43,387 nucleotides of DNA from Sphaerochaetaceae bacterium (GCA_024684115.1 JAIKXP010000005.1:1-43387); one strand, 5' to 3'; numbered from the stretch's first letter, positions 1 to 8,661 are shown. Numbers and translations: made by a program. The notes: generated by a model not told the origin, from the sequence alone.

Positions 1-1071
1 TTCTACAAGAAGAACACAGGAAAGGACCTTGAAGACAAGGACCTCAAGCCTGCAACAATCAGCCACGAGATTCTTACAGACCTCCTTAGAGGCAAGCTTG
101 GATTCAACGGAACAGTTGTATCAGATGCTTCCCACATGGTCGGACTCACAGGCGCCGGAAAGAGAAGTGACATTGTCCCGGGCGCAATCATGGCCGGTAT
201 TGACATGCTTCTTTTCTTCAACGACATTGATGAAGACTTTGAGTACATGAAGAGTGCCTACCTTGACGGCAGACTTACAGAGGAGCGCGTAGATGAAGCT
301 CTTCACAGAATCCTTGCCCTTAAGGCCCACGTTGGTCTCGACCACTGGACCATGGACAAATTCCCGAAGAAGGAAGACCTCTGCAAGATCGGTGCAGAAG
401 AAAACAGATTCGTTGCAAAGGAAATTGCAGACAAGGGAATTACACTTGTTAAGAGTACAGAGAAGCTCTTCCCGATTTCTCCGGAAAAGCAGAAGAGAAT
501 TCTTCTTGTCAGCGTAGGACCTCATCCAAACCAGTTCCTGGCTGCTGCCGGTATGGCTCTTGACGGATCTAAGCTTACAAATGACCTTAAGGCAAAACTC
601 GAGGAGAGGGGATTTGAGGTTACAATCTACGTTGATCCGATTGCAAAGATCATGCAGATTGTCAAGGAAAAGGGACCTGGTGTTCTTGAAGAGCTCAAGA
701 AGGGCGGCAAGGGCAACAAGGGTATTTACGGAATGAAGCAGAAGGTAAGCGACCTTACAGATAACTATGACATGGTTCTCTGTTTTGCAAATGTTCCGGG
801 AACAATGAAGACCAACCAGAGACTCGAATGGGCCATTTCAAAGGGAGGCTGGGACAACCCGTGGTATGTTGATGAGCTGCCTGTAGTCTTTGTCAGCTTC
901 AACTGTCCGTTCCACCTTGCAGACGTTCCTCAGGTCAAGAACTTCATTAACTGCTATGACTCACACGAGTTTACTCTTGATGCACTCATGGACAAGATGA
1001 CAGGCGTCAGCGAGTTCAAGGGAGTCAGCCCGGTAGATGCATTCTGCGGAATGATTGACACAAGAATCTAA
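1..1071 (+). CDS. Glycoside hydrolase family 3 protein, 3' part (beta-N-acetylhexosaminidase/beta-glucosidase-like)
   Basis: The reading frame is open from base 1 and ends at the TAA at 1069-1071, so the 5' part lies outside the window. The visible 356 residues begin within the GH3 catalytic barrel. The motif GFNGTVVSDASHM carries the likely nucleophile Asp (visible residue 42), as in NagZ-type and beta-glucosidase-type GH3 enzymes. It is followed by the usual AIMAGIDMLLF segment and a small-helix region (RVDEALHRILALKAHVGL). The remaining ~240 residues form a C-terminal domain resembling the second GH3 domain. It would hydrolyse beta-linked sugars or amino sugars. The upstream KHFPG-type motif that separates NagZ from glucosidases is outside the window, so substrate is open. 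A HAD phosphatase follows 15 bp downstream with its own Shine-Dalgarno site, probably in the same transcript. Confidence 0.8.
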   Translation, partial: FYKKNTGKDLEDKDLKPATISHEILTDLLRGKLGFNGTVVSDASHMVGLTGAGKRSDIVPGAIMAGIDMLLFFNDIDEDFEYMKSAYLDGRLTEERVDEALHRILALKAHVGLDHWTMDKFPKKEDLCKIGAEENRFVAKEIADKGITLVKSTEKLFPISPEKQKRILLVSVGPHPNQFLAAAGMALDGSKLTNDLKAKLEERGFEVTIYVDPIAKIMQIVKEKGPGVLEELKKGGKGNKGIYGMKQKVSDLTDNYDMVLCFANVPGTMKTNQRLEWAISKGGWDNPWYVDELPVVFVSFNCPFHLADVPQVKNFINCYDSHEFTLDALMDKMTGVSEFKGVSPVDAFCGMIDTRI

Positions 1072-1086
1072 GCCGGAGGTCTCTGT

Positions 1087-1974
1087 ATGGGCGATGTATT
1101 AACTGATATGAAGAGAACCAAAGACTACCTGGTCTGTATAGACAGCGACGGTTGTCTTCTGGATAACATGGAGCTCAAGCACAAGGAGTGCTTCTGTCCG
1201 GCAGTTGTAAATGTATGGAACCTTCAGGGTGCATCAAAGTATGTCCGTGAAGTCCACGAATGGGTAAACCTCTATTCACGCTCACGCGGATGGAACCGTT
1301 TCCCGGCAGTTGTAAGAACACTTGAACTCTCGTATGCAAGGCCTGAGCTCAAGGAGCGCGGCTATGTAATTCCGGACCTCTCACCGCTCAAGAAGTGGAT
1401 TGAAGAGACTCCGAGCCTCAGCGCCGTAGCAATTGATGAGTATGCAAAATCTCACCCGGACTGCGACCCTCTGCTGCTGCAGGCAGCACAGTGGTCAAGG
1501 GAGGTTGATGCGAACATTGCGCATATTGTGCGCGGAATCCTGCCTTTCCCGGGAGTCAAGGAGGCCATCCTTAAGCTCAAGGAGTTCGCAGACGTAGTTG
1601 TCGTATCTGCCACCCCTCATGACGCACTGGTCAGAGAGCTTACTGCGGTTGGAATTGCACCTCTTATGACAGCAATTGCAGGTCAGGAGCTCGGCACCAA
1701 GAGCCAGTGCATAAAGAAGGCCATGACTCACGGATATGAACCGGACCACGTGCTCAAGATTGGAGACGCCCCGAGCGACTATAAGGCTGCCCAGGACAAC
1801 GGCGTTCTCTTTAACCCGATTGTCGCAGGAGACGAGAGAAACAGCTGGCTTAACGTCAGGGAAGTTTCCGCTGAGAAGTTCAGGAACGGCACCTTCAAGG
1901 GTGAGTATCAGGAAAACATCCTGAAGAACTTCTTCACATCCCTCGCGGAAGAGCCTGTCTGGAAGATTAAATAA
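1087..1974 (+). CDS. HAD-superfamily phosphatase
   Basis: A 295-residue protein with the HAD motif I DSDGCLLDN (nucleophile Asp19, acid/base Asp21). Motif II is near VVVSATPHDAL, and the motif IV-like KIGDAPSDYKAA is near the C-terminus. The insert between motif I and the core, about residues 30-155, is long and helical, like a C1 cap. HAD enzymes of this layout remove phosphate from sugar phosphates or other small metabolites. The substrate cannot be told from sequence. GGAGG at 1076-1080 lies 6 nt before the ATG and supports this start. The gene follows a GH3 glycosidase by 15 bp and is closed by a strong terminator, so the pair is likely one operon end. The family call is firm. Confidence 0.85.
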   Translation: MGDVLTDMKRTKDYLVCIDSDGCLLDNMELKHKECFCPAVVNVWNLQGASKYVREVHEWVNLYSRSRGWNRFPAVVRTLELSYARPELKERGYVIPDLSPLKKWIEETPSLSAVAIDEYAKSHPDCDPLLLQAAQWSREVDANIAHIVRGILPFPGVKEAILKLKEFADVVVVSATPHDALVRELTAVGIAPLMTAIAGQELGTKSQCIKKAMTHGYEPDHVLKIGDAPSDYKAAQDNGVLFNPIVAGDERNSWLNVREVSAEKFRNGTFKGEYQENILKNFFTSLAEEPVWKIK

Positions 1975-1986
1975 GTTCTATAAGGA

Positions 1987-2032
1987 AGGTGTTCAGAAAG
2001 CTCATTTCAGGGCCTCTGAACACCTTTTTTTT
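1987..2032 (+). terminator. Rho-independent terminator
   Basis: An 11-bp perfect stem (AGGTGTTCAGA at 1987-1997 pairing with TCTGAACACCT at 2015-2025) is followed by an uninterrupted T tract to 2032. It closes the GH3-HAD transcript. Confidence 0.93.
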
Positions 2033-2040
2033 GCTATAAT
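2032..2040 (+). promoter_or_regulatory. Extended -10 promoter element
   Basis: TGCTATAAT is a perfect extended -10 sequence directly after the preceding terminator. The predicted transcript start is near 2047, so the leader would contain little more than the GGAG ribosome site (2047-2050). The same nine bases recur at 20205-20213. Confidence 0.6.
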
Positions 2041-2054
2041 TACCATGGAGTGAG

Positions 2055-3026
2055 ATGGCTATGAAAATTGTTGTACTTGACGGTTATACGGAAAACCCCG
2101 GAGACCTTTCCTGGGACGCACTCAGAATGCTTGGCGAGCTGACGGTCTATGACAGAACATCCTTCGGGGAATCTCCTCTGATTGCCTCACGCATAGGGGA
2201 CAGCGAGATTGTTATCACAAACAAGACTCCTATTTCAAGGCAGACCATGGAAGCCTGCCCGGGCATCCGGGCAATATCCGTTCTTGCGACCGGCTACAAC
2301 GTAGTCGACTGCGCCTGTGCAGCTGAGAAGGGTATTCCGGTCATGAATGTTCCCTCCTATGGAACGGCATCCGTTAGTCAGTTTTCAATAGCTCTTCTTC
2401 TTGAAATCTGCCACCACATAGGGCACCACAGCCAGTCCGTAAGGGACGGAAAGTGGGCCTCTTCATCCGACTGGTGTTACTGGGACTATCCCCTCATAGA
2501 GCTTGAAGGAAAGACCATGGGAATAATAGGTTTCGGAAGAATTGGCCGCTCTGAGGGCAGGATAGCCCGCGCCCTTGGTATGAATGTCTTAGCCTGTGAC
2601 CCGCACAGAGATGAAAGCGGAATGGAGATAGCCCGCTACGTTGATCTTGAAGAGCTTTTTGCTTCTTCGGACGTAATTTCCCTTCACTGCAATTTAACAG
2701 AGGAAAACACCGGCCTCATCAATAAGGAAAACATAGGTAAGATGAAGGACGGGGTGATCATAATCAACAACGCCCGCGGTGGCCTTATAAATGAGAACGA
2801 CCTCTACGAGGCCCTTGAAAGCGGTAAGGTATATGCTGCCGGCCTTGATGTTGTCTCCACTGAGCCCATCAGGGAAGACAACCCTCTCCTCAAGGCCAGA
2901 AACTGCCTGATAACTCCCCACATATCCTGGGCTCCGAAGGAGAGCAGACAGAGGATTATGGACACAACTTTTGCAAATATAAAATCTTTTATTGAGGGAA
3001 AACCGCAGAATACCGTAAACATGTAG
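2055..3026 (+). CDS. D-2-hydroxyacid dehydrogenase (glycerate/hydroxypyruvate-reductase-like)
   Basis: A 323-residue NAD(P)-dependent dehydrogenase that interconverts a 2-oxoacid and a D-2-hydroxyacid, probably in the cytosol. The Rossmann motif GIIGFGRIG is present (Gly159, Gly161, Gly164). The catalytic set is complete: Arg241 in NNARGG, Glu270 in STEP and His289 in TPHIS. The start MKIVVLDGYT-NPGDLSW is typical of glycerate dehydrogenase-like members, so glyoxylate or hydroxypyruvate reduction is the best guess. Two ATGs compete: 2055, 4 nt after GGAG, and 2061, 10 nt after it. The second matches the family N-terminus better but the first is kept here. It has its own promoter and is followed by a flavodoxin-like gene after 56 bp. 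Confidence 0.88.
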   Translation: MAMKIVVLDGYTENPGDLSWDALRMLGELTVYDRTSFGESPLIASRIGDSEIVITNKTPISRQTMEACPGIRAISVLATGYNVVDCACAAEKGIPVMNVPSYGTASVSQFSIALLLEICHHIGHHSQSVRDGKWASSSDWCYWDYPLIELEGKTMGIIGFGRIGRSEGRIARALGMNVLACDPHRDESGMEIARYVDLEELFASSDVISLHCNLTEENTGLINKENIGKMKDGVIIINNARGGLINENDLYEALESGKVYAAGLDVVSTEPIREDNPLLKARNCLITPHISWAPKESRQRIMDTTFANIKSFIEGKPQNTVNM

Positions 3027-3082
3027 TTTAGCTATGGAACAGTTTTCCCTGCAGTTATATTCTGTCTTCAGGAGATAAAACC

Positions 3083-3490
3083 ATGAAATACGCCGTAAGA
3101 TACTACACAAAAACAGGCAATACAAAGAAACTTGCCGAGGCTATCGCAAAAGTTCTCAAGACAGAGGCCCTTCCTCTTGAAGCCGGCCTTGATGAAAAGA
3201 CAGACATTCTCTTTCTCGGAAATTCCTACTACGCCTTCTCAATTGACCCGGAAGTCCGCAAGTTCATACGCTCACTGGACAGCTCAAAGGTCGGTAAGAT
3301 TGTTAACTTCGGCTCAGCTGCCATGCTGAACTCCACATGGAAAAAGGTTAAGGCCGAGGCTGATAAGGCTGGAATCCCCATGGAGGAGAAAGAGTTCCAC
3401 TGTCGCGGCGAATTCAAGGGAATTCACAAGGGTAAGCCTGATGAAGAGGATCTTAAGGCTGCCGCAGAATTTGCAAAGAGCTTTCTCTGA
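3083..3490 (+). CDS. Flavodoxin-like protein
   Basis: A 135-residue protein with the flavodoxin P-loop-like phosphate-binding segment near residues 8-14 (YTKTGNTKKLAEAIAK). The later segments ILFLGNSYYAFSIDP and IVNFGSAAML fit the FMN-binding loops. It is a short-chain flavodoxin-fold protein that probably carries electrons through FMN. The partner is unknown. AGGAG lies 8 nt before the ATG. It lies in line between the hydroxyacid dehydrogenase and a TIM-barrel gene that starts 11 bp downstream, so it is probably co-transcribed with them. A second, unrelated-looking flavodoxin occurs at 34565. Confidence 0.8.
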   Translation: MKYAVRYYTKTGNTKKLAEAIAKVLKTEALPLEAGLDEKTDILFLGNSYYAFSIDPEVRKFIRSLDSSKVGKIVNFGSAAMLNSTWKKVKAEADKAGIPMEEKEFHCRGEFKGIHKGKPDEEDLKAAAEFAKSFL

Positions 3491-3501
3491 GAGGTCATTT
3501 A

Positions 3502-4377
3502 ATGGGAGTCGGACTGTCTCTGTCAGGAGTTAGGAACATGGAAAGTCTGAGGAAGATTTCCACAGACTTCCCGGACTGCTCATTTGAATTATCATACAGT
3601 TTTAATCCTGATCTGCTTGAAGAAGCAGTATCTCTTCTTCAAGGCCGCATTGTGTCCGTGCATGCCCTGACTCCCAAACGCGAATTCTTTCCCAATCTTG
3701 GCTGGCAGGGTGCACTGTCCTGGTCAGAGAATGAAATTCTCAAAGATGCAGAGTACGCCTCCTCACTCGGAGCCAGGCGCCTTGTTCTTCATCCCGGCTA
3801 TGCCATGAAGGATATGATTTACACAGACACTGAGAAAAGGCTCATCCAGGTTGAAAAATCACCTCTTAAGAACTATAGCATTGAGGGCTTTCCGCGAATT
3901 GCCTCTCCTGACTATCTTAACTGCGCTGAGTACCGTGAGGCCTTTGAAGTTATGGTTGAGAACGCTGTAAAAGTCTCTTCGGAGGTTGAAAAATCCGGGG
4001 TAGAGCTGTGCTTTGAAAACCTTGTTCCAAGGCCGGGCTACCTGTTCATCCACCCAAAGGAGATGCATCTGCTCTCTGAAAAGGGTCTCAGCCTATGCCT
4101 TGATACCGGTCACCTTCAGGTCTCTTCCGCAGTCTTCGGTTTTGATCCTGTAACTGAGGCCTGCAGTATTATTGAAACCGGGGCCGTTAAGACCATGCAC
4201 GTTCATTCAAACGGCTCAAGAGACGGTTTCTACATGGATTCCCACGAGAACCCGGGACTCTACATAAAGGACCTTAAAAAGCTTGTGGACTGCGCCAGGG
4301 CAAACGGAGCTGAGCTTATCAGCGAGGTAAAGGATGACCCGTACCTCAGTGTAAACCTTCTTACTTCTCTGTACTGA
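3502..4377 (+). CDS. Sugar phosphate isomerase/epimerase-like TIM-barrel protein
   Basis: A 291-residue protein of the xylose isomerase-like/AP endonuclease 2 TIM-barrel family. Features are the alternating strands VSVHALTPKREFFP, RLVLHPGY, VELCFENLVPRPG, LCLDTGHLQVS and TMHVHSN, each ending in metal-ligand-type residues (His, Glu, Asp, His). The pattern E...D-x-GH...H...E is the classic divalent-metal site of this superfamily. The reaction is probably isomerisation or epimerisation of a sugar or sugar acid, but the substrate is not identifiable. It starts 11 bp after the flavodoxin-like gene and its 3' end overlaps the minus-strand neighbour by 17 bp. Confidence 0.8.
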   Translation: MGVGLSLSGVRNMESLRKISTDFPDCSFELSYSFNPDLLEEAVSLLQGRIVSVHALTPKREFFPNLGWQGALSWSENEILKDAEYASSLGARRLVLHPGYAMKDMIYTDTEKRLIQVEKSPLKNYSIEGFPRIASPDYLNCAEYREAFEVMVENAVKVSSEVEKSGVELCFENLVPRPGYLFIHPKEMHLLSEKGLSLCLDTGHLQVSSAVFGFDPVTEACSIIETGAVKTMHVHSNGSRDGFYMDSHENPGLYIKDLKKLVDCARANGAELISEVKDDPYLSVNLLTSLY

Positions 4378-5269
4378 GAGCCGTCTTTATGTTGTCCAGT
4401 ACCTTTCTGCTCAGGAGGTCAAAGGCCTGCTCAGTCATTCCTGCTGTGTAGCAGGTGCAGATAAGGTTCTTTCTGTCCTTAAGCTCTTCATAAATCTCTC
4501 CGACTCCTTCTTTAGAGTCCGAGCAGAAAATATTTGAATCATTTTCAATCCACTTCTTAAGTTCACCCATATCGGAAGCGGGTCCTATTGAAGTGTTAAT
4601 CATAATCTTTCCGTTTCCAAGAGCCTTGAACTGTTCTTCGTGAAGAAGTATTGCGTTTCTGTTCAGGCATGTAATAACTACATCTGACCATGAAAGAAGC
4701 TCATCAAGAGGGCTGTAGTTCATTCCCAGCTTTTCCATCTCTTCCTTTCTGGACCTTGCAAAGTACTTAATCTTAGCGCCCAGATGTGAAAGGGCTCTGG
4801 CTGTGAGCTGGCCGCTTGTTCCGAAACCTACAAAGCCAACCTTAAGACCTGTGAGCTCAAGAGGGCGCTTCTTCCACCTGGGGTAGTCGTAGCCGTGAAG
4901 TATTCTTACAAGCTGGTAGATAACATATTCGGTTACTCCGTGGTCTCCGTAATCCCGTATTCCGTATACTGTAATCCCGTGCTTCTCTGAATAATCTATA
5001 TCTACGTTTGCGCTTTCCTTAGAGTAGAGGGAGCAGCACATGCCTATGTACTTAAGATTCGGGCACCTGCTTATGACAGATGCCGGGACTCTGGGTTCCG
5101 TGCGCACCAGAAGTGCATCTGCATCTCCTATCCATGAGACAAGTTCATCTTCCGAGACCGGAAGATGCGGATGTTTTTCTATTGTTTCAGCATATTCTTC
5201 GAGCTCTTTCTCTGCCCAGTCCTGAAGTCCTGAATCTCCTGCCTCAACCAGCTTCCTGAATTTCCTCAT
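4361..5269 (-). CDS. 2-hydroxyacid dehydrogenase-like protein lacking catalytic Arg and His
   Basis: A 302-residue protein with the fold of D-isomer-specific 2-hydroxyacid dehydrogenases. The NAD-binding motif GFVGFGTSG (Gly148, Gly150, Gly153) is intact. The family Arg in the NxARG motif is Ile228 here (INTSIGP), and the catalytic His of TPHIAG is Tyr274 (CTCYTAGMTEQA). Either the protein uses another chemistry or it is a non-catalytic NAD-binding protein. The start follows AAGGAGG with good spacing. It converges with the TIM-barrel gene and the two overlap by 17 bp. It is unlike the intact dehydrogenase at 2055, so it is not a recent duplicate. The family call is firm and the biochemical role unknown. 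Confidence 0.83.
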   Translation of the reverse strand: MRKFRKLVEAGDSGLQDWAEKELEEYAETIEKHPHLPVSEDELVSWIGDADALLVRTEPRVPASVISRCPNLKYIGMCCSLYSKESANVDIDYSEKHGITVYGIRDYGDHGVTEYVIYQLVRILHGYDYPRWKKRPLELTGLKVGFVGFGTSGQLTARALSHLGAKIKYFARSRKEEMEKLGMNYSPLDELLSWSDVVITCLNRNAILLHEEQFKALGNGKIMINTSIGPASDMGELKKWIENDSNIFCSDSKEGVGEIYEELKDRKNLICTCYTAGMTEQAFDLLSRKVLDNIKTALSTEK

Positions 5270-5371
5270 CTTTCCCTCCTTGATAATCCCTCTATGCTCT
5301 TAATCTTATTTACTAAATGCTGTGTCATCAATATGGCAAAGTCTTCTGAATTGATGTTTAATTAGTCCGTC

Positions 5372-6286
5372 ATGAAGAAGAATTATCTTTCAGTTACATG
5401 GGCCGTTGTGCCTCTGGCAATTTTCTGCCAGGCTGCATGGGGTTCTGCCTTTCCTCTCATCAAAAAGGGTTACTCACTTTTCGGGATAAGCGGTGTTGCT
5501 TCTCCTCTTGTCTTTGGCGGTATAAGGTTTGTACTCGCTTCCGTACTCCTCTTTGCTGTTGTGCTTTTCAGGGACAGGAAGTTCCCGCTTCCAGACAGGA
5601 ATCAGCTCAAGGGGCTGCTTCTTCTGGGTACAATCCAGAGCTATCTTGTATATGTTTTTGAATACATTGCTCTCAACTACTGCTCAGGGGCCAGCAGTTC
5701 AATCGTTAACTCCGTCCAGCCTTTTGCCATGACCATCTTTGCCTGTTACGTCTTCCGCACCGAGAAGATGAACTTTATGAAAATTCTGGGAATAAGCCTC
5801 GGTTTTGCAGGAATCATAATCTGTTTTACCGGTCAGGAATTCGGCAGGGTCACCTTCCTCGGGGAGGGCTTCATGATAATAAGCTCATGCCTTTTTGCTC
5901 TTGGTGCCAATTTTGCCAAGAAGCTGGTCACAGGAGGAGATACGGTTGTTACAACTGCTTACAACCTCTTGATCGGCGGATTTGAGCTTCTTCTCACCGG
6001 CCTCATCTTCGGTGGACGCATGACGGACGGAGGAGCAGAGGGCTACGGTATTCTCCTCATCCTGGCTCTGATCTCTGCCGTGTGCTTTCTTATCTGGACA
6101 GCCCTGTCAAAGTTCAACCACATAAGCCGTATAGCTCCCTATCAGTTCGTAAACCCCATTTCCGGTGTAATCTGCTCAGCGCTGATTCTCGGAGAGGATC
6201 TCTTTAAGTTCAAATACCTCATTACCCTTGTTCTTGTAAGCCTAGGAATCATAATCACCAACTCTGCAGTAAGGGATAAACAGTAG
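5372..6286 (+). CDS. EamA/DMT-family transporter
   Basis: A 304-residue integral membrane protein with about ten hydrophobic helices in two five-helix halves, the arrangement of the drug/metabolite transporter (EamA, formerly DUF6) family. The first half has AIFCQAAWGSAFPLIKKG at its start and SSIVNSVQPFAMTIFA in helix 4. The second half ends with the family-type segment NPISGVICSALILGE. Members export amino acids, metabolites or drugs. Nothing here identifies the substrate. No Shine-Dalgarno sequence precedes the ATG; a TTTAAT hexamer ends 9 nt upstream, so the mRNA may have almost no leader. It stands alone, followed by a repeat-bearing non-coding stretch. Confidence 0.85.
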   Translation: MKKNYLSVTWAVVPLAIFCQAAWGSAFPLIKKGYSLFGISGVASPLVFGGIRFVLASVLLFAVVLFRDRKFPLPDRNQLKGLLLLGTIQSYLVYVFEYIALNYCSGASSSIVNSVQPFAMTIFACYVFRTEKMNFMKILGISLGFAGIIICFTGQEFGRVTFLGEGFMIISSCLFALGANFAKKLVTGGDTVVTTAYNLLIGGFELLLTGLIFGGRMTDGGAEGYGILLILALISAVCFLIWTALSKFNHISRIAPYQFVNPISGVICSALILGEDLFKFKYLITLVLVSLGIIITNSAVRDKQ

Positions 6287-6310
6287 CTTTCATACCGGAT
6301 AACCCTTACA

Positions 6311-6597
6311 ATTATAAAATGGATGAAGATATAAGACCTTGCAAAGCTTTAAGAGGCTTATAAATACCCCTTTTCCCCTTTGTCTTTCAGTGAAAAGTTT
6401 TTTTCAGATAAAATGGATGAAGAAATTTAGATAATCGTCCTCAGAATTATAAAATGGATGAAGACACAAGGGCTTGCAACCCTTTAAGCTATCTATAAAT
6501 ATCCCTTTTCCCCTTTATCTTTCAGTGAAAAGTTTTTTTCAGATTAAATGGATGAAGAATTTTAGATAATCGACCTCAGAATTATGAATTGGATGAA
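6311..6597. repeat. 135-bp tandem repeat (two full copies plus a partial third)
   Basis: Copies start at 6311, 6446 and 6581, exactly 135 bp apart. The first two are full length; the third stops after about 17 bp. Each full copy holds two instances of a sub-repeat close to TAAAATGGATGAAGA, about 94 bp apart, so the sub-repeat occurs five times, the last two degenerate. Between them are CTTGCAA, a run CCCTTTTCCCC and a weak hairpin CTTTCAGTGAAAAG followed by seven Ts. Both copies contain a 14-codon frame beginning MDED and ending in TAA at the same position (6319-6363 and 6454-6498), without a ribosome site. The surrounding region 6287-6717 holds no convincing gene; 6598-6671 shows nothing recognisable. 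Confidence 0.9.
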
Positions 6598-6671
6598 GCG
6601 AGTCTTTAAAACCCCCATCAGGAAGGTACTGAGCTATCAGGATTGTGAATGAGTACTTTCAATAGATTTTG

Positions 6672-6709
6672 AAATAAAAAGGCTGTAACTCTCAGCGGAA
6701 GTTACAGCC
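6672..6709 (-). terminator. Rho-independent terminator of the ABC exporter operon
   Basis: On the minus strand a 10-bp perfect stem (6681-6690 with 6700-6709, GGCTGTAACT type) with a 9-nt loop is followed by a T-rich tail (6680-6672). It lies 9 bp after the stop of the ATPase gene. Confidence 0.9.
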
Positions 6710-6717
6710 CTGTAATC

Positions 6718-8661
6718 TTATTCAAGTTCAAATGCACCGGTGTACAGCTGCCAGTAGGTGCCCTTCATCTCAAGAAGCTGCTCGTGAGTGCCTCTTTCAA
6801 TGATTCTTCCATGTTCAAGAACCATGATGGCGTTGCTGTTTCTGATTGTAGAAAGGCGGTGGGCAATTACGAAGACCGTTCTGCCCTTCATAAGGTTGTC
6901 CATACCCTTCTGAACAAGAGCCTCGGTTCTTGTATCAATGGAGGAGGTGGCCTCATCCATTATGAGAACCGGCGGATTTGCAACTGCAGCCCTGGCAATG
7001 GAGATGAGCTGTCTCTGGCCCTGGGAAATTCCAGAACCGTTACCGGTAAGCATGGTGTTGTACCCATCCGGCAGACGGGAGATGAAGCTGTCTGCATTTG
7101 CAAGCTTTGCTGCTTCAATGCACTCTTCATCCGTTGCATCCAGTCGTCCATACCTAATGTTCTCAAGAACAGTACCGGTGAAGAGGTTAACCTCCTGCAG
7201 AACTATTCCGAGGGACTTTCTGAGGTCTGCCTTCCTGATCTTGTTAATATTGATTCCATCGTAGCGGATCTTTCCGTCTTCAATATCGTAGAAGCGGTTG
7301 ATGAGGTTTGTAATGGTTGTCTTACCGGCACCGGTTGAACCTACAAAGGCAATCTTCTGGCCCGGTTTTGCATACAGAGAAACATCAAAGAGAATCTGTT
7401 TGCCTTCAGTGTAGCTGAAATCCACGTTCTCCATGACAATGTCTCCCCTGAGCGGGGTGTAGGTAATACTTCCGTCTGCTGAATGCGGATGACGGAAAGC
7501 CCACTTTCCTGTCTGCTTCTCGCTCTCGATTATGTTTCCGTCCTTATCAGTATCAACGTTGACAAGGGTTACATAGCCTTCATCCTGTTCAACCTCCTGG
7601 TCAATCAGGGTAAAGATACGGGAAGCTCCTGCAAGACCCATGGTGAATGTGTTGACCTGCATGGAGAGGTTTCCGATTACCTGGCTCATGGACTTGGCCA
7701 TGGAGAGGAAGGAAACGATAATTCCGATTGAAACAGTTGAGAAACCGGAAAGGCTCAGGTTTGTAACTCCGAAGTGAACCATTAGGGTGCCGAGCAGGGC
7801 AAGGATAACATAGAGAATGTTACCCAGGTTGTTATTCACAGGTCCCAGAATGTTTCCAAGCTTGTTGGCCTTTGTGCTGTCGCTTCTAAGCTGTTCGTTG
7901 AGCCTGTCAAAATCCTCTTTGGCTTCATCCTGATGGCAGAAGACCTTAACAACCTTCTGGCCTTCCATCATTTCTTCAATAAAGCCTTCCTCGGCAGCAA
8001 TGGAGCGCTGCTGGCTTACCATGTACTTTCCTGACTTCTGGGCAACGCCTGCGGAAATCCTGACTATAAAGAACAGACCGATAATTACAGCAAGTGTGAG
8101 CCAGACGCTGTAAATAAGCATCATGGTAAACACTGAAACAATTGAGAGTGTACTTTCAATCAGGGCAGGAATACAGCGGCCTATGAGTTCACGGATAGAG
8201 TCCGTGTCATTGGTATAGGTTGACATGATCTCCCCGTGAGGGTTGGTGTCAAAATACTTTATGGGAAGCTTTTCCATCTTGCAGAACATGTCGTTTCTGA
8301 GGTTCCTCAGAGTGCCCTGAGAAACTTCAGCCATAACCAGGCTTCTGATCAGGTTTGCAGCTATTGCAGCAAGGTAGAAAACTCCCATGGTCAGAATAAT
8401 TCCAATGAAGTCTTTCCATACACTGTCCATTCCAAGGCTCATGCCCGGGACAATTACGTTATCAAGAAGACGTCTGATGGATTCTGTTGAAACAAGAGAG
8501 GCAACGGAAGCGAGGATAATACAGAAGATGACCACTATCATCTGCTTTCCGTAATCCTTTCTGACATATCCGAGAATACGCTTGAAGGTGCCCTTTTTAA
8601 TCTGCGGCTTCATACCGCCTTTTCTGTCAAATTTCATATTTCTTCCGGGTCCAGCCATCAT
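6718..8661 (-). CDS. ABC exporter half-transporter, catalytically competent subunit
   Basis: A 647-residue fused membrane-ATPase protein. Six transmembrane helices (about residues 40-345) form a type-IV exporter domain. A linker of about 40 residues follows (365-405) and then the ATPase. Walker A is GSTGAGKTT (441-449), and Walker B ends with the catalytic Glu570 (LIMDEAT). The H-loop IAHRLST is intact. The signature is the degenerate ISQGQ (545-549). It overlaps the upstream exporter gene by ATGA, so the two are translationally coupled and probably form a heterodimer of the BmrCD/LmrCD/TM287-288 kind, with this protein supplying the active-site glutamate. Substrates of such pumps include drugs, lipids and peptides; none is indicated by sequence. 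Two in-frame ATGs open the gene. Confidence 0.92.
   Translation of the reverse strand: MMAGPGRNMKFDRKGGMKPQIKKGTFKRILGYVRKDYGKQMIVVIFCIILASVASLVSTESIRRLLDNVIVPGMSLGMDSVWKDFIGIILTMGVFYLAAIAANLIRSLVMAEVSQGTLRNLRNDMFCKMEKLPIKYFDTNPHGEIMSTYTNDTDSIRELIGRCIPALIESTLSIVSVFTMMLIYSVWLTLAVIIGLFFIVRISAGVAQKSGKYMVSQQRSIAAEEGFIEEMMEGQKVVKVFCHQDEAKEDFDRLNEQLRSDSTKANKLGNILGPVNNNLGNILYVILALLGTLMVHFGVTNLSLSGFSTVSIGIIVSFLSMAKSMSQVIGNLSMQVNTFTMGLAGASRIFTLIDQEVEQDEGYVTLVNVDTDKDGNIIESEKQTGKWAFRHPHSADGSITYTPLRGDIVMENVDFSYTEGKQILFDVSLYAKPGQKIAFVGSTGAGKTTITNLINRFYDIEDGKIRYDGININKIRKADLRKSLGIVLQEVNLFTGTVLENIRYGRLDATDEECIEAAKLANADSFISRLPDGYNTMLTGNGSGISQGQRQLISIARAAVANPPVLIMDEATSSIDTRTEALVQKGMDNLMKGRTVFVIAHRLSTIRNSNAIMVLEHGRIIERGTHEQLLEMKGTYWQLYTGAFELE

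Noticed and set aside
6319-6498. Two 14-codon frames starting MDED in the tandem repeats, as peptide genes
   Set aside because: No ribosome sites, and the copies differ at many amino-acid positions, so conservation is explained by the DNA repeat. They are mentioned under the repeat but not called as genes.
6311-6597. Possible CRISPR array
   Set aside because: The unit is 135 bp, with only two full copies and no regular repeat-spacer alternation; no cas genes are present.
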